Positions 8,176 through 16,451 of a stretch of 64,000 bases of DNA are shown in pieces. The stretch comes from Streptomyces sp. CB02261 (GTDB lineage: Bacteria > Actinomycetota > Actinomycetes > Streptomycetales > Streptomycetaceae), in assembly GCF_001905665.1 (NCBI RefSeq), contig NZ_LIVX01000002.1, positions 569,420-633,419 on the forward strand, read 5' to 3'. Both the position numbers and the translations under genes were made by a program. The notes under the pieces were generated by a model. That model was not told the origin of the DNA. It saw only the letters and a program-made list of their open reading frames with translations, and searched no databases. The first letter of the stretch is position 1; each line of letters begins with the position of its first letter.

Positions 8176-8192
8176 GCCCCGGAACCCCTCTT

Positions 8193-8438
8193 CTAACCGT
8201 TCGCGCGGCGCGCGGCACGCACGCCACGCAACCCGAGCACCCCGATCACCGTCCCCAGGACAAAGGACGTGACGGCAAGCAGCAGATGAACCCAGAAGTA
8301 GGCCGTCGGGTCGCCCGCGTCGTCGAACGCGAGGCCGCTCCCGTCGTTCCAGAGGTTCTTGACGAAGGTGATCCAGATGAACCAGCTCCAGACCCCGAAC
8401 GCGAGCAGGAACCAGGAGACGCGGCGGCTGAGCTTCAT
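8193..8438 (-). CDS. Small membrane protein of the SCO4848 type
   Basis: This 81-aa protein has two hydrophobic helices (WFLLAFGVWSWFIWITFVKN and WVHLLLAVTSFVLGTVIGVLG) joined by an acidic loop. It matches the small conserved Streptomyces membrane family I remember as SCO4848-like; no biochemical role is known to me. The ATG at 8438 begins MKLSRRVSWF. The gene lies 17 bases upstream of the metallophosphoesterase in the same direction and is divergent from the carboxypeptidase gene, so it may be cotranscribed with the phosphoesterase. Confidence 0.82.
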   Translation of the reverse strand: MKLSRRVSWFLLAFGVWSWFIWITFVKNLWNDGSGLAFDDAGDPTAYFWVHLLLAVTSFVLGTVIGVLGLRGVRAARRANG

Positions 8439-8547
8439 GACCCCAGTATCACCGCGTGCCTCAGGGGCCCCGCGTCCGGGTGGACGAGCGGGGGCGAAGC
8501 GCCAGCCGGGGTTCGGATCGTCGTTCCGTACCTGTACGTTCACGACC

Positions 8548-9819
8548 GTGTCTGCTTCGAAGAAGGCCGCCTGGGCGGTCGCCGCTGCCGTGCTCCTGCC
8601 GCTCGTCACCGCCGTGCCCTCGCACGCGGCCCCGGAGCCCAAGAAGAGCGAGCAGCCCAAGCCCCCGGCCGCGATGTCCTCGGTCGGCGGCCCCCTGCTC
8701 GGCCGGCCCGGTACCCAGGTGAAGCTCGGTCCCGGCGCCCCCGTCCTGCCGAAGGAGCTCTCCGGCCGGTCCTGGATCGTCGCGGACGCGGAGAGCGGCG
8801 CCGTCCTCGCCGCGCACAACGCGCACTGGCCGCTGGCGCCGGCGTCCACGCTCAAGATGCTCTTCGCGGACGCGCTCCTGGAGAAGTTCCCCAAGACGCA
8901 GAACCACCTGGTCACCACCGCCGACCTCGCCGGGATAGGAGTCGGTTCCAGCCTCGTCGGCATCAAGGAGAAGCAGACCTACAGCGTCCACGACCTGTGG
9001 CTCGGCGTCTTCCTCCGCTCCGGCAACGACGCCGTGCACGTCCTGACGAGCATGAACAACGGCCTCCACCAGACCGTGAAGGACATGAACGACCACGCGG
9101 CCGAGCTCCAGGCCCTGGACACCCACGTGGTGTCCCCGGACGGTTACGACGCCCCGGGCCAGGTCTCCTCCGCGTACGACCTGACGCTCATCGCCCGCAA
9201 CGGCATGACGAAGCCCGCCTTCCGCGAGTACGCCGCCACGCCCCGGGCGGTCTTCCCCGGCGAGCAGAAGCCGGGCAAGAAGCGCGAGACCTTCGAGATC
9301 CAGAACACCAACCGGCTGCTCACGGGTGACTTCGGCGTCGCCCCGTACCAGGGCATCGCCGGCGTCAAGAACGGCAGCACCACGCACGCGGGTGCCACCT
9401 TCACGGGGGTCGCGGAGCGGGGCGGCAGAGTGCTGCTCGTCACCGTGATGAACCCGTCGTCGAAGGAGCAGCACGCCGTCTACCGTGAGACCGCCCGGCT
9501 GCTCGACTGGGGCTTCGCCGCGGCCGGGAAGGTGACGCCGGTCGGCGAACTGGTGCCGCCGCGGTCCGCCCGTACGGGGACGTCGGCCCCGGGCGACGGT
9601 ACGAAGACGGCCCCCGGCAAGGACACCTCCGCCCCGGGGGACACCGTCCAGGCGGGGGCCGCGCAGAAGTCCGGCGGCGTCGGGATCGCGCTCGCCGTGG
9701 CGGGCGTGGTGCTGGTGCTCCTCGCCGGTGCCGTCTTCCTGGTCAACCGCCGCTGGCCGCTGGTTGCCTCGGCGGGGCTGCGTCGGCAGCGGGAGCAGGA
9801 TCCCGACGTGAATCCGTAG
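8548..9819 (+). CDS. D-alanyl-D-alanine carboxypeptidase (PBP5/DacC type)
   Basis: This is a low-molecular-weight penicillin-binding protein (423 aa) trimming the terminal D-Ala of peptidoglycan stem peptides outside the cell. A signal peptide (MSASKKAAWAVAAAVLLPLVTAVPSHA) precedes the S11-type peptidase domain with Ser100-x-x-Lys103 (ASTLKM) and Ser-Gly-Asn (158-160); the third motif reads KNG instead of the usual KTG, a variant I also associate with actinomycete DD-carboxypeptidases. A Ser/Thr/Gly linker and a C-terminal membrane helix (about 385-405) anchor it. GTG at 8548 is preceded by TACGTT 7 bases upstream, suggesting a leaderless mRNA. Its 3' end overlaps the convergent BrkB gene by 77 bases. 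Confidence 0.88.
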   Translation: MSASKKAAWAVAAAVLLPLVTAVPSHAAPEPKKSEQPKPPAAMSSVGGPLLGRPGTQVKLGPGAPVLPKELSGRSWIVADAESGAVLAAHNAHWPLAPASTLKMLFADALLEKFPKTQNHLVTTADLAGIGVGSSLVGIKEKQTYSVHDLWLGVFLRSGNDAVHVLTSMNNGLHQTVKDMNDHAAELQALDTHVVSPDGYDAPGQVSSAYDLTLIARNGMTKPAFREYAATPRAVFPGEQKPGKKRETFEIQNTNRLLTGDFGVAPYQGIAGVKNGSTTHAGATFTGVAERGGRVLLVTVMNPSSKEQHAVYRETARLLDWGFAAAGKVTPVGELVPPRSARTGTSAPGDGTKTAPGKDTSAPGDTVQAGAAQKSGGVGIALAVAGVVLVLLAGAVFLVNRRWPLVASAGLRRQREQDPDVNP

Positions 9820-10654
9820 CGGTCCAGGCGGCGCAGTACAGCAGCAGCTTCGCGGTGAAGTTGATCCAGAGCATCAGGGCGATGGGGACGCCGAACGCCC
9901 CGTACATCGACTTCGCCGCGACGCCCCGCATGTAGCCGCCGAGCAGCAGCTTGAGCAGTTCGAAGCCGACCGCCCCCATGAGCGCCGCCACCACGAGCGC
10001 GCGGCGGGGCGGCTGCACGCCGGGCAGCAGCGTCAGCACGTACAGCAGGATGAGGAAGTCGGCGGCGACGCCGACCAGGACGGCCGCGCCCTGGAGGAGG
10101 ACGCCGCCGGCCCCCTCGCTGGAGACCCCGACCCGGTCGGCGCTCCAGCCGACGGCGGTGGAGCCGAGCCAGGACGCGGCGAGCGAGCCGACCGCGACGG
10201 CCCCGAGGCCGAGCAGGACCAGCGCGTCCTTGCCCTTGAGCAGCACCGGGTTGCCCTCGTCCACGTCGTCGAGCTTCCACACCGCGCGCAGGCAGTCGCG
10301 CATGGAGCCGATCCAGCTGATGCCGGTGACGAGCAGGAGGGCGCCGGCGACGATGCCGATGGTGCCGGCGTTGGCGACGAGGCCGCCGATGTCGAGCTGC
10401 TCGGAGATGCCGGGGACCTGGTCGCCGATCTTCTCCTCGATCCGCTTGAGCTGCTCGTCGGAGAGGAGCGCGGCGCCGATCGCGGCGGCCACGGTGATCA
10501 GCGGGAAGAGGGCCAGGAAGGAGAGGAAGGTGATCGCGGCGGCGAGCCGGCTCCAGTGGACCTCGTCGAGGGTCTCGTACGCGCGCCAGGCGTGGGTCCG
10601 CATGAGGCGCGTGATCCACGGGCCGATGACGGGGAGCTTGGTCAGCCAGTCCAT
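9743..10654 (-). CDS. YihY/virulence factor BrkB family membrane protein
   Basis: This is an integral membrane protein of the YihY/BrkB family (303 aa) with about six hydrophobic segments. Characteristic parts are WSRLAAAITFLSFLALFPLITVAAAIG near the N-terminus and YGAFGVPIALMLWINFTAKLLLYCAAW towards the C-terminus. The family was once mislabelled as RNase BN; its true role (possibly transport) is unsettled. The Ala/Pro-rich tail overlaps the convergent carboxypeptidase gene by 77 bases, so its last 25 codons are antisense to the anchor of that protein. It is divergent from the DprE1-like gene. Confidence 0.88.
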   Translation of the reverse strand: MDWLTKLPVIGPWITRLMRTHAWRAYETLDEVHWSRLAAAITFLSFLALFPLITVAAAIGAALLSDEQLKRIEEKIGDQVPGISEQLDIGGLVANAGTIGIVAGALLLVTGISWIGSMRDCLRAVWKLDDVDEGNPVLLKGKDALVLLGLGAVAVGSLAASWLGSTAVGWSADRVGVSSEGAGGVLLQGAAVLVGVAADFLILLYVLTLLPGVQPPRRALVVAALMGAVGFELLKLLLGGYMRGVAAKSMYGAFGVPIALMLWINFTAKLLLYCAAWTATDSRRDPAPAADAAPPRQPAASGG

Positions 10655-10782
10655 TCCGTACCTCTACCCGCGATCGGTGCGCTGCTCGGGGGTGTTTTCC
10701 CGACTCTCCTTTAATCACCCATTTCGACGAACCGCCATGCAATACCGGCATAAGCGACAGAGGCGGCTATACGGTCACCTCC

Positions 10783-12159
10783 ATGGCTGTCGAGACCTAC
10801 GTCCTTGACGACGACTGCGAAGAGCTCAGCGGCTGGGGGCGCACCGCCCCGACCCTCGCGCGCGTGCACCGGCCCCGCGGTGAGGCCGAGGCGGCGGAGG
10901 CCGTCCGCGGCTGCGGCGCCCGCGGCGCCATCGCCCGGGGCCTCGGCCGCGCGTACGGGGACGCCGCGCGGAACGCCGGCGGCGCCGTCCTCGACACGAC
11001 CCGCCTCGACCGGATCGAGGCCCTCGACGCCACCGCCGGTCTCGTCGTCTGCGAGGCGGGCGTCAGCCTGCACCGGCTCACGGCGGCGCTGCTGCCGCTC
11101 GGCTGGACCGTCCCGGTCACCCCCGCCACCCGGCACATCACCGTCGGCGGGGCCGTCGCCGCCGACGTCCACGGCGCGGACCACCCGACCGCCGGCGGCT
11201 TCGGCCGGCACGTGACCGCGCTCCGGCTCCTCACCGCCGACGGCACGGTCCGGACCGTGGTGCCCGGGACCCCGCTCTTCGACGCCACCACCGGCGGCCT
11301 GGGTCTGACCGGCGTCATCCTCTCCGTCACCCTGCGGCTGCTGCCCGTCGAGACCTCGCTCATGACCGTGGACACCGAGCGCGCACGGAACCTCGACGAC
11401 CTGCTGGACCGGCTCGCCTCCACCGACCACCGGTACCGCTACTCCGTCGCCCGGATCGACCTGCGTGCCCGGGGCGCAGCCACGGGCCGCGCCGTCCTCA
11501 CGCGCGGCGACCACGCGCCGTACGACGCGCTGCCGCGCCGCCACCGGGCCCGCCGGGCGCCGCTCGCCTTCCGGCCCGTACGGCTGCCGGCCGCGCCCCC
11601 GTACGTCCCCGGCGGGCTGTTCGGCCGCGCCGCCGCCGGAGTCCTCGACGAGCTCCGGCACCGCTGGGCGCCCCGCGCGAGCGCCGGCCGGCTCCAGCCG
11701 TTCTCCGCCTTCCTCCACCCCCTCGACGCCGTCCCGCACTGGAACCGGCTGTACGGGCGCGAGGGCCTCGTCCCGTACCGCTGTGTGGTCCCGTACGGGC
11801 AGGAAGAGGCCCTGCGGGGGATCGTGCGGCGCATCGGGGACCGCGGCTGCCCCTCGTTCCACGCCGTCCTCGGCCGTCTCGGCGCGGGCGGCCCCGGCCC
11901 GCTCTCGTACCCGCTCCCCGGCTGGGAGCTCTCCCTCGACCTGCCGGCCGGCCTGCCCGGGCTCGGGACCTTCCTCGACGCGCTGGACGAGGAGGTCGCG
12001 GGCGCGGGCGGCCGGGTCCAGCTCGCCGAGGACTCCCGCGTACGACCGGAGACGTCGGCCGCCATGTACCCCCGGCTCGACGAGTTCCGCGCCCTGCGCG
12101 CCGCCCTCGACCCCCGGTCCGTCTTCACCTCGGACCTCTCCCGCCGCCTCGCCCTCTAG
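10783..12159 (+). CDS. DprE1-like FAD-binding oxidoreductase
   Basis: This is a VAO-type FAD enzyme (458 aa) that resembles mycobacterial DprE1, the oxidase subunit of decaprenylphosphoryl-ribose 2'-epimerase: GWGRTAPTLA at the N-terminus, GLGRAYGD (the PP-loop region), a D-lactate-dehydrogenase-type FAD domain and the C-terminal DPRSVFTSDLSRRLAL. The partner gene downstream is a DprE2-like SDR, supporting the pairing. By alignment from memory, three active-site positions differ from M. tuberculosis DprE1 (Cys387 is Ser384, Tyr415 is Gln413, Lys418 is Glu416), so the substrate may differ. ATG at 10783 has no ribosome site; TATACG 9 bases upstream suggests a leaderless or very short leader. 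Confidence 0.8.
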   Translation: MAVETYVLDDDCEELSGWGRTAPTLARVHRPRGEAEAAEAVRGCGARGAIARGLGRAYGDAARNAGGAVLDTTRLDRIEALDATAGLVVCEAGVSLHRLTAALLPLGWTVPVTPATRHITVGGAVAADVHGADHPTAGGFGRHVTALRLLTADGTVRTVVPGTPLFDATTGGLGLTGVILSVTLRLLPVETSLMTVDTERARNLDDLLDRLASTDHRYRYSVARIDLRARGAATGRAVLTRGDHAPYDALPRRHRARRAPLAFRPVRLPAAPPYVPGGLFGRAAAGVLDELRHRWAPRASAGRLQPFSAFLHPLDAVPHWNRLYGREGLVPYRCVVPYGQEEALRGIVRRIGDRGCPSFHAVLGRLGAGGPGPLSYPLPGWELSLDLPAGLPGLGTFLDALDEEVAGAGGRVQLAEDSRVRPETSAAMYPRLDEFRALRAALDPRSVFTSDLSRRLAL

Positions 12160-12321
12160 GGGGTGTCGTCTCGATCAGGCCGGGCTCGCGGGGCATGGCA
12201 CCGCACCTCGCCGCGTTGTCGTCGGTCGCCGACGCTCCGCGTCGACTCCCTCCTCCGCCTTGCGAGGCACGACACCAGACGCCGCTCCCTGATCCGGCCC
12301 GACCGACACGACACCCCCTAG
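12156..12321. mobile_element. MITE-like element with 28-bp terminal inverted repeats and CTAG ends
   Basis: The 166-bp segment starts with CTAGGGGGTGTCGT (12156-12169) and ends with its exact reverse complement (12308-12321). The pairing continues inwards to about 28 bp with three mismatches. The rare tetranucleotide CTAG stands at both ends, matching a 4-bp target duplication of the YTAR type used by IS5-family elements. Removing the element with one CTAG restores a direct junction from the DprE1-like stop codon to the AGGAG ribosome site of the DprE2-like gene. No transposase is encoded. Its interior resembles a degenerate short repeat I recall scattered through Streptomyces genomes. Confidence 0.72.
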
Positions 12322-12329
12322 GAGCTCCC

Positions 12330-13085
12330 ATGAAGGACGCCTTCGGCGCACCGCAGTCCCTGCTCGTCCTCGGCGGCACCTCCGAGATCGGGCTCGCCAC
12401 CGCCCGGCGGCTGATCGCACGGCGTACCCGTACCGTCTGGCTCGCCGGACGCCCCTCCCCCGCCCTCACCGCCGCCGCCGACTCGCTGCGCGCGCTCGGC
12501 GCCGACGTGCGGACCGTCCCCTTCGACGCGCTCGACACCGAGTCCCACGAGGAACGGCTCGGCAAGATCTTCACCGAGGGCGACATCGACATGGTGCTGC
12601 TCGCCTTCGGGGTCCTCGGCGACCAGGCGCGGGACGAGTCCGACCCGGTCGCCGCCGTCCGCGTCGCCCAGACCAACTACACCGGCGCCGTGTCCGCCGG
12701 ACTGGTCTGCGCGGGCGCGCTCCAGGCGCAGGGGCACGGCTCGCTGGTGGTGCTCTCCTCGGTGGCGGGCGAGCGGGCCCGCCGCGCCGACTTCATCTAC
12801 GGCTCCTCGAAGGCCGGGCTCGACGCCTTCGCCCAGGGCCTCGGGGACGCGCTGCACGGCACCGGTGTGCACGTGATGGTCGTACGGCCCGGCTTCGTCC
12901 GCTCGAAGATGACGGCCGGGCTGGCCGAGGCGCCCCTCGCGACCACCCCGGAGGCGGTCGCGGCCGCCGTCGAGCTGGGCCTGCGGCGCCGCTCGGAGAC
13001 GGTGTGGGTGCCGGGGGCGCTGCGGATGGTGATGGCGGCGGTACGGCACGTGCCGAGGCCGCTGTTCCGGCGTCTGCCGGTGTGA
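12330..13085 (+). CDS. DprE2-like short-chain dehydrogenase
   Basis: This is a classical-type SDR (251 aa) similar to DprE2, the reductase that completes conversion of decaprenylphosphoryl-ribose to the arabinose form. The NAD(P) site is LVLGGTSEIGLATAR, a strand-and-Asn region (LLAFGVLGD, QTNYTG) follows, then the active-site Ser (VVLSSVAGER) and YxxxK (YGSSK). The C-terminus is basic and partly hydrophobic. The ATG has AGGAG 5 bases upstream; that site straddles the right end of the MITE. It is assigned as partner of the DprE1-like gene because of order, similarity and the reconstructed short junction. Confidence 0.83.
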   Translation: MKDAFGAPQSLLVLGGTSEIGLATARRLIARRTRTVWLAGRPSPALTAAADSLRALGADVRTVPFDALDTESHEERLGKIFTEGDIDMVLLAFGVLGDQARDESDPVAAVRVAQTNYTGAVSAGLVCAGALQAQGHGSLVVLSSVAGERARRADFIYGSSKAGLDAFAQGLGDALHGTGVHVMVVRPGFVRSKMTAGLAEAPLATTPEAVAAAVELGLRRRSETVWVPGALRMVMAAVRHVPRPLFRRLPV

Positions 13086-13130
13086 GGCGCAGGCAGGCCG
13101 GGGGCGCCGCCGGTGTAAGGCGCCGGGCCT

Positions 13131-13190
13131 GGGCGGCGCCCGGCCGGGGGTGCCGTGCCGGGGCGGCGCCCGGCCGGGGGTGCCGTGCCG
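13131..13190. repeat. Two perfect tandem copies of a 30-bp GC repeat
   Basis: The 30-bp unit starting GGGCGGCGCCCGGCC is present twice without mismatch (13131-13160, 13161-13190), followed by a degenerate partial copy to about 13220. It fills the space between two convergent genes (SDR and 2'-5' RNA ligase-like). The units contain GGCGCC and CGGCCG palindromes and could form structured RNA in either direction. Confidence 0.9.
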
Positions 13191-13244
13191 GGGGCGCGCC
13201 GGGTCGGCGCCCGGCCGGTCGGCTCTCGCGGGCGCGCCGGTCGG

Positions 13245-13841
13245 TCAGGCGGTGGGGGCGGCCGTCGGGGTGTCGACCGGGCTGCCGCCCTGCGTGGGGA
13301 CGGCCGAGACCGGCCGGCCGCTGCCGAACATGTAGTCGTACAGCTTCCGCCAGACGCCGTCGGGGCCCTGCTCGTACAGGGCGAAGGAGCGGCAGACCCA
13401 CGCCGCCTCGTAGCCGGCGAGCTCCTCGTACGCCCGGTCCATCCCCTCCTCGGAGATGCCGTGCGCCACGGTGACGTGCGGGTGGTACGGGAACTGGAGC
13501 TCGCGCACCAGCGGCCCCGCCTCGTCCCGGATCCGGTGCTGGAGCCGGTGGCAGACGGAGACGCCCTCCTGCACCTTGACGTAGACGACCGGGGAGAGCG
13601 GCCGGAAGGTCCCGGTGCCCTTGAGGCGCACCGGGAAGGGCTGGTGGTCGGCGGCGACGCCGGCGAGGTGCGCCTCGATCTCCGGCAGCCGCTCCTCCGG
13701 GACCTCGGTCGGCGGGACGAGCGTGACGTGCGTGGGGATGCCGTACGCGGCCAGGTCCCCGAAGCCGGCGCGCCGCTCCTGGAGCAGGCTGCCGTAGGGC
13801 TCCGGGACCGCGATCGAAACGCCGAGCGTTACGGTCCCCAC
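13245..13841 (-). CDS. 2'-5' RNA ligase family protein (2H phosphoesterase)
   Basis: This is a 2H-superfamily protein (198 aa) related to ThpR/LigT. The two HxT/S motifs that give the family its name are HVTLVPP (around residue 38) and HPHVTVAHG (around residue 120), at normal spacing. Such enzymes act as 2',3'-cyclic phosphodiesterases or ligate RNA ends in vitro; cellular substrates are uncertain. The C-terminal 25 residues (PTQGGSPVDTPTAAPTA) are low-complexity and probably unstructured. The gene is upstream of, and same-strand with, nothing obvious; trpS lies 91 bases further upstream in the same direction. Confidence 0.85.
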   Translation of the reverse strand: MGTVTLGVSIAVPEPYGSLLQERRAGFGDLAAYGIPTHVTLVPPTEVPEERLPEIEAHLAGVAADHQPFPVRLKGTGTFRPLSPVVYVKVQEGVSVCHRLQHRIRDEAGPLVRELQFPYHPHVTVAHGISEEGMDRAYEELAGYEAAWVCRSFALYEQGPDGVWRKLYDYMFGSGRPVSAVPTQGGSPVDTPTAAPTA

Positions 13842-13932
13842 GTCGTTCTCCTCCGTCGTCGGTCGACTGGTGTGTGGTGGTTCAGCCGCCAGTGTGCGTC
13901 CTGTACCACCCTTGTGGCCAGGGTCCTCCGGC

Positions 13933-14994
<1,062 letters not shown>

Positions 14995-15002
14995 TCAAGA
15001 GT

Positions 15003-15599
15003 GTGAGGACGCGGGAGGGGGGCCTGGTCGACGACGAGGCCGCGGTGATCGCACGGGTTCGCGCCGGAGAGCCGGAGGCGTTCGCGTCGCTGGTCCGCGC
15101 GCACACGGCGGTCGCCCTGAGAGCGGCCGTGGCGTGCGGTGCGGGCGCGGAGGCCGAGGACGTGGTGCAGCAGGCCTTCTTCAAGGCGTACCGCTCGCTG
15201 GGGCGGTTCCAGGAGGGCGCGGCGTTCCGGCCGTGGCTGTTGCGGATCGTCGTCAATGAGACCAGGAACACAGTGCGGGCGGCGGGCCGCCGGCGGGCCG
15301 TCGCCGACCGGGAGGCGGACCTGCTCGGGGGTGAGCCGCTGATACCGGAGTCGGCGGATCCGGCGGTGGCGGCCGAGGAGCGGGAGCGGAGCCGGCGGCT
15401 CCTCGACGCCCTGGACGGTCTTACCGAGGAGCACCGTCAGGTGGTGATCCACCGCTATCTCCTGGAGCTGGACGAGACGGAGACGGCGCTGGCGCTGGGC
15501 TGGCCGAAGGGGACGGTGAAGTCCCGGCTGAGCCGGGCGCTGAGGAAGCTGGGACGCGTGCTGGACGCGGGCCGGGAAGGAGGTGAGGGGCGTGGCTGA
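15003..15599 (+). CDS. ECF RNA polymerase sigma factor
   Basis: This is an extracytoplasmic-function sigma factor (about 190-200 aa). Region 2 (EAFASLVRAHTAVALRAAVACGAGAEAEDVVQQAFFKAYRSL, with core-binding and -10 recognition helices) and region 4 (LTEEHRQVVIHRYLLELDETETALALGWPKGTVKSRLSRALRKL) are both present. The start is unsettled: the frame is open to GTG 14964, but that leaves 17 bases to trpS; GTG 15003 is used here; the only strong ribosome site (GGGAGG, 15013-15018) points at a CTG codon at 15024. The stop overlaps the next gene, a single-pass membrane protein that may be its partner. Confidence 0.87.
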   Translation: MRTREGGLVDDEAAVIARVRAGEPEAFASLVRAHTAVALRAAVACGAGAEAEDVVQQAFFKAYRSLGRFQEGAAFRPWLLRIVVNETRNTVRAAGRRRAVADREADLLGGEPLIPESADPAVAAEERERSRRLLDALDGLTEEHRQVVIHRYLLELDETETALALGWPKGTVKSRLSRALRKLGRVLDAGREGGEGRG

Positions 15600-16428
15600 C
15601 GAGGGTCTGCCGGACGAACTGAGGGAGCTGGGACGGCGGCTGCGGGTGCCGGACGTGGACGGCGCGACGATGGCCGAGCGGGTGCTCGCGCAGCTCCTCG
15701 CCGAGCGGGAGCCGACACCGGTGCCGGTGCCGGTGCCCGAGCCGGTCCGGCGCCGGTGGTGGACCTCGGCGTGGGCGTCGGCGTGGGCGTGGGGCCGCGA
15801 GCGGTGGCGGGCGCTGGTCGCGGGCCTGACCGGGGTGCTGATCGTCCTGGTGCTCACCCCGCCGGTGCGGGCGGCGGTGGCGGACTGGTTCGGCTTCGGC
15901 GGGGTGACCGTGCGGTACGAGCCGGAGGGACGCCACGTCCCGCCGGGGGGCGCGGTTCCGGTGCCGGGATGCGACGCGGAGCGGGTGCCGTTGGCCGAGG
16001 CCGGGCGCCGGGCGGGCTTCGAGCCCCTCATACCGGGGGCGCTGGGCGCGCCGGACGCGGTGACGGTGACGGGGTCGGCCGAGCGGGGCCGGGCGGTGAT
16101 CAGCCTGTGCTGGCGCGACGGGGGGCAGACAGTCCGGCTGGACGAGTTCCCGGCCCGTCTGGACATCGGCTTCGCCAAGCAGGTCAGGGCGCGGCCGGAG
16201 TGGGTCGACCTGCCGGACGGCGCGCAGGGCTACTGGTTCGCGGTCCCGCACCTGCTGACGGTCCCGATGACGGACGCGGCGGGCACGGCCTGGACCCACG
16301 AGGTCCGTACGGCGGGCCCCACGCTCCTCTGGACGAGGAGCGGGGGCGCGCTCACCTTCCGGCTGGAGGGTGTGGCGGACCGTGAGGACGCCCGCCGGAC
16401 GGCGGAGTCCCTGGGCCTTGGCGGATAG
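15592..16428 (+). CDS. Single-pass membrane protein, probable sigma-factor partner
   Basis: This 278-aa protein has a cytoplasmic N-terminal segment of about 75 residues with Pro-Val repeats, one membrane helix (LVAGLTGVLIVLVLTPPVRAAVA, about 79-102) and an extracytoplasmic domain with a few cysteines. GTG 15592 is preceded by a near-perfect ribosome site (AAGGAGGTGA) 5 bases upstream and overlaps the sigma stop by 8 bases, so expression is coupled. Position and topology suggest an anti-sigma or signal-sensing role, but no zinc anti-sigma (ZAS) motif is visible, so this is inference. Confidence 0.78.
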   Translation: MADEGLPDELRELGRRLRVPDVDGATMAERVLAQLLAEREPTPVPVPVPEPVRRRWWTSAWASAWAWGRERWRALVAGLTGVLIVLVLTPPVRAAVADWFGFGGVTVRYEPEGRHVPPGGAVPVPGCDAERVPLAEAGRRAGFEPLIPGALGAPDAVTVTGSAERGRAVISLCWRDGGQTVRLDEFPARLDIGFAKQVRARPEWVDLPDGAQGYWFAVPHLLTVPMTDAAGTAWTHEVRTAGPTLLWTRSGGALTFRLEGVADREDARRTAESLGLGG

Positions 16429-16451
16429 CCTCCGGCCGGTCCGTGGGGCGG

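Noticed and set aside
13131..13190. CRISPR array
   Set aside because: Repeats are directly adjacent without spacers and there are no cas genes; same for arrays at 43281, 48075 and 52080.
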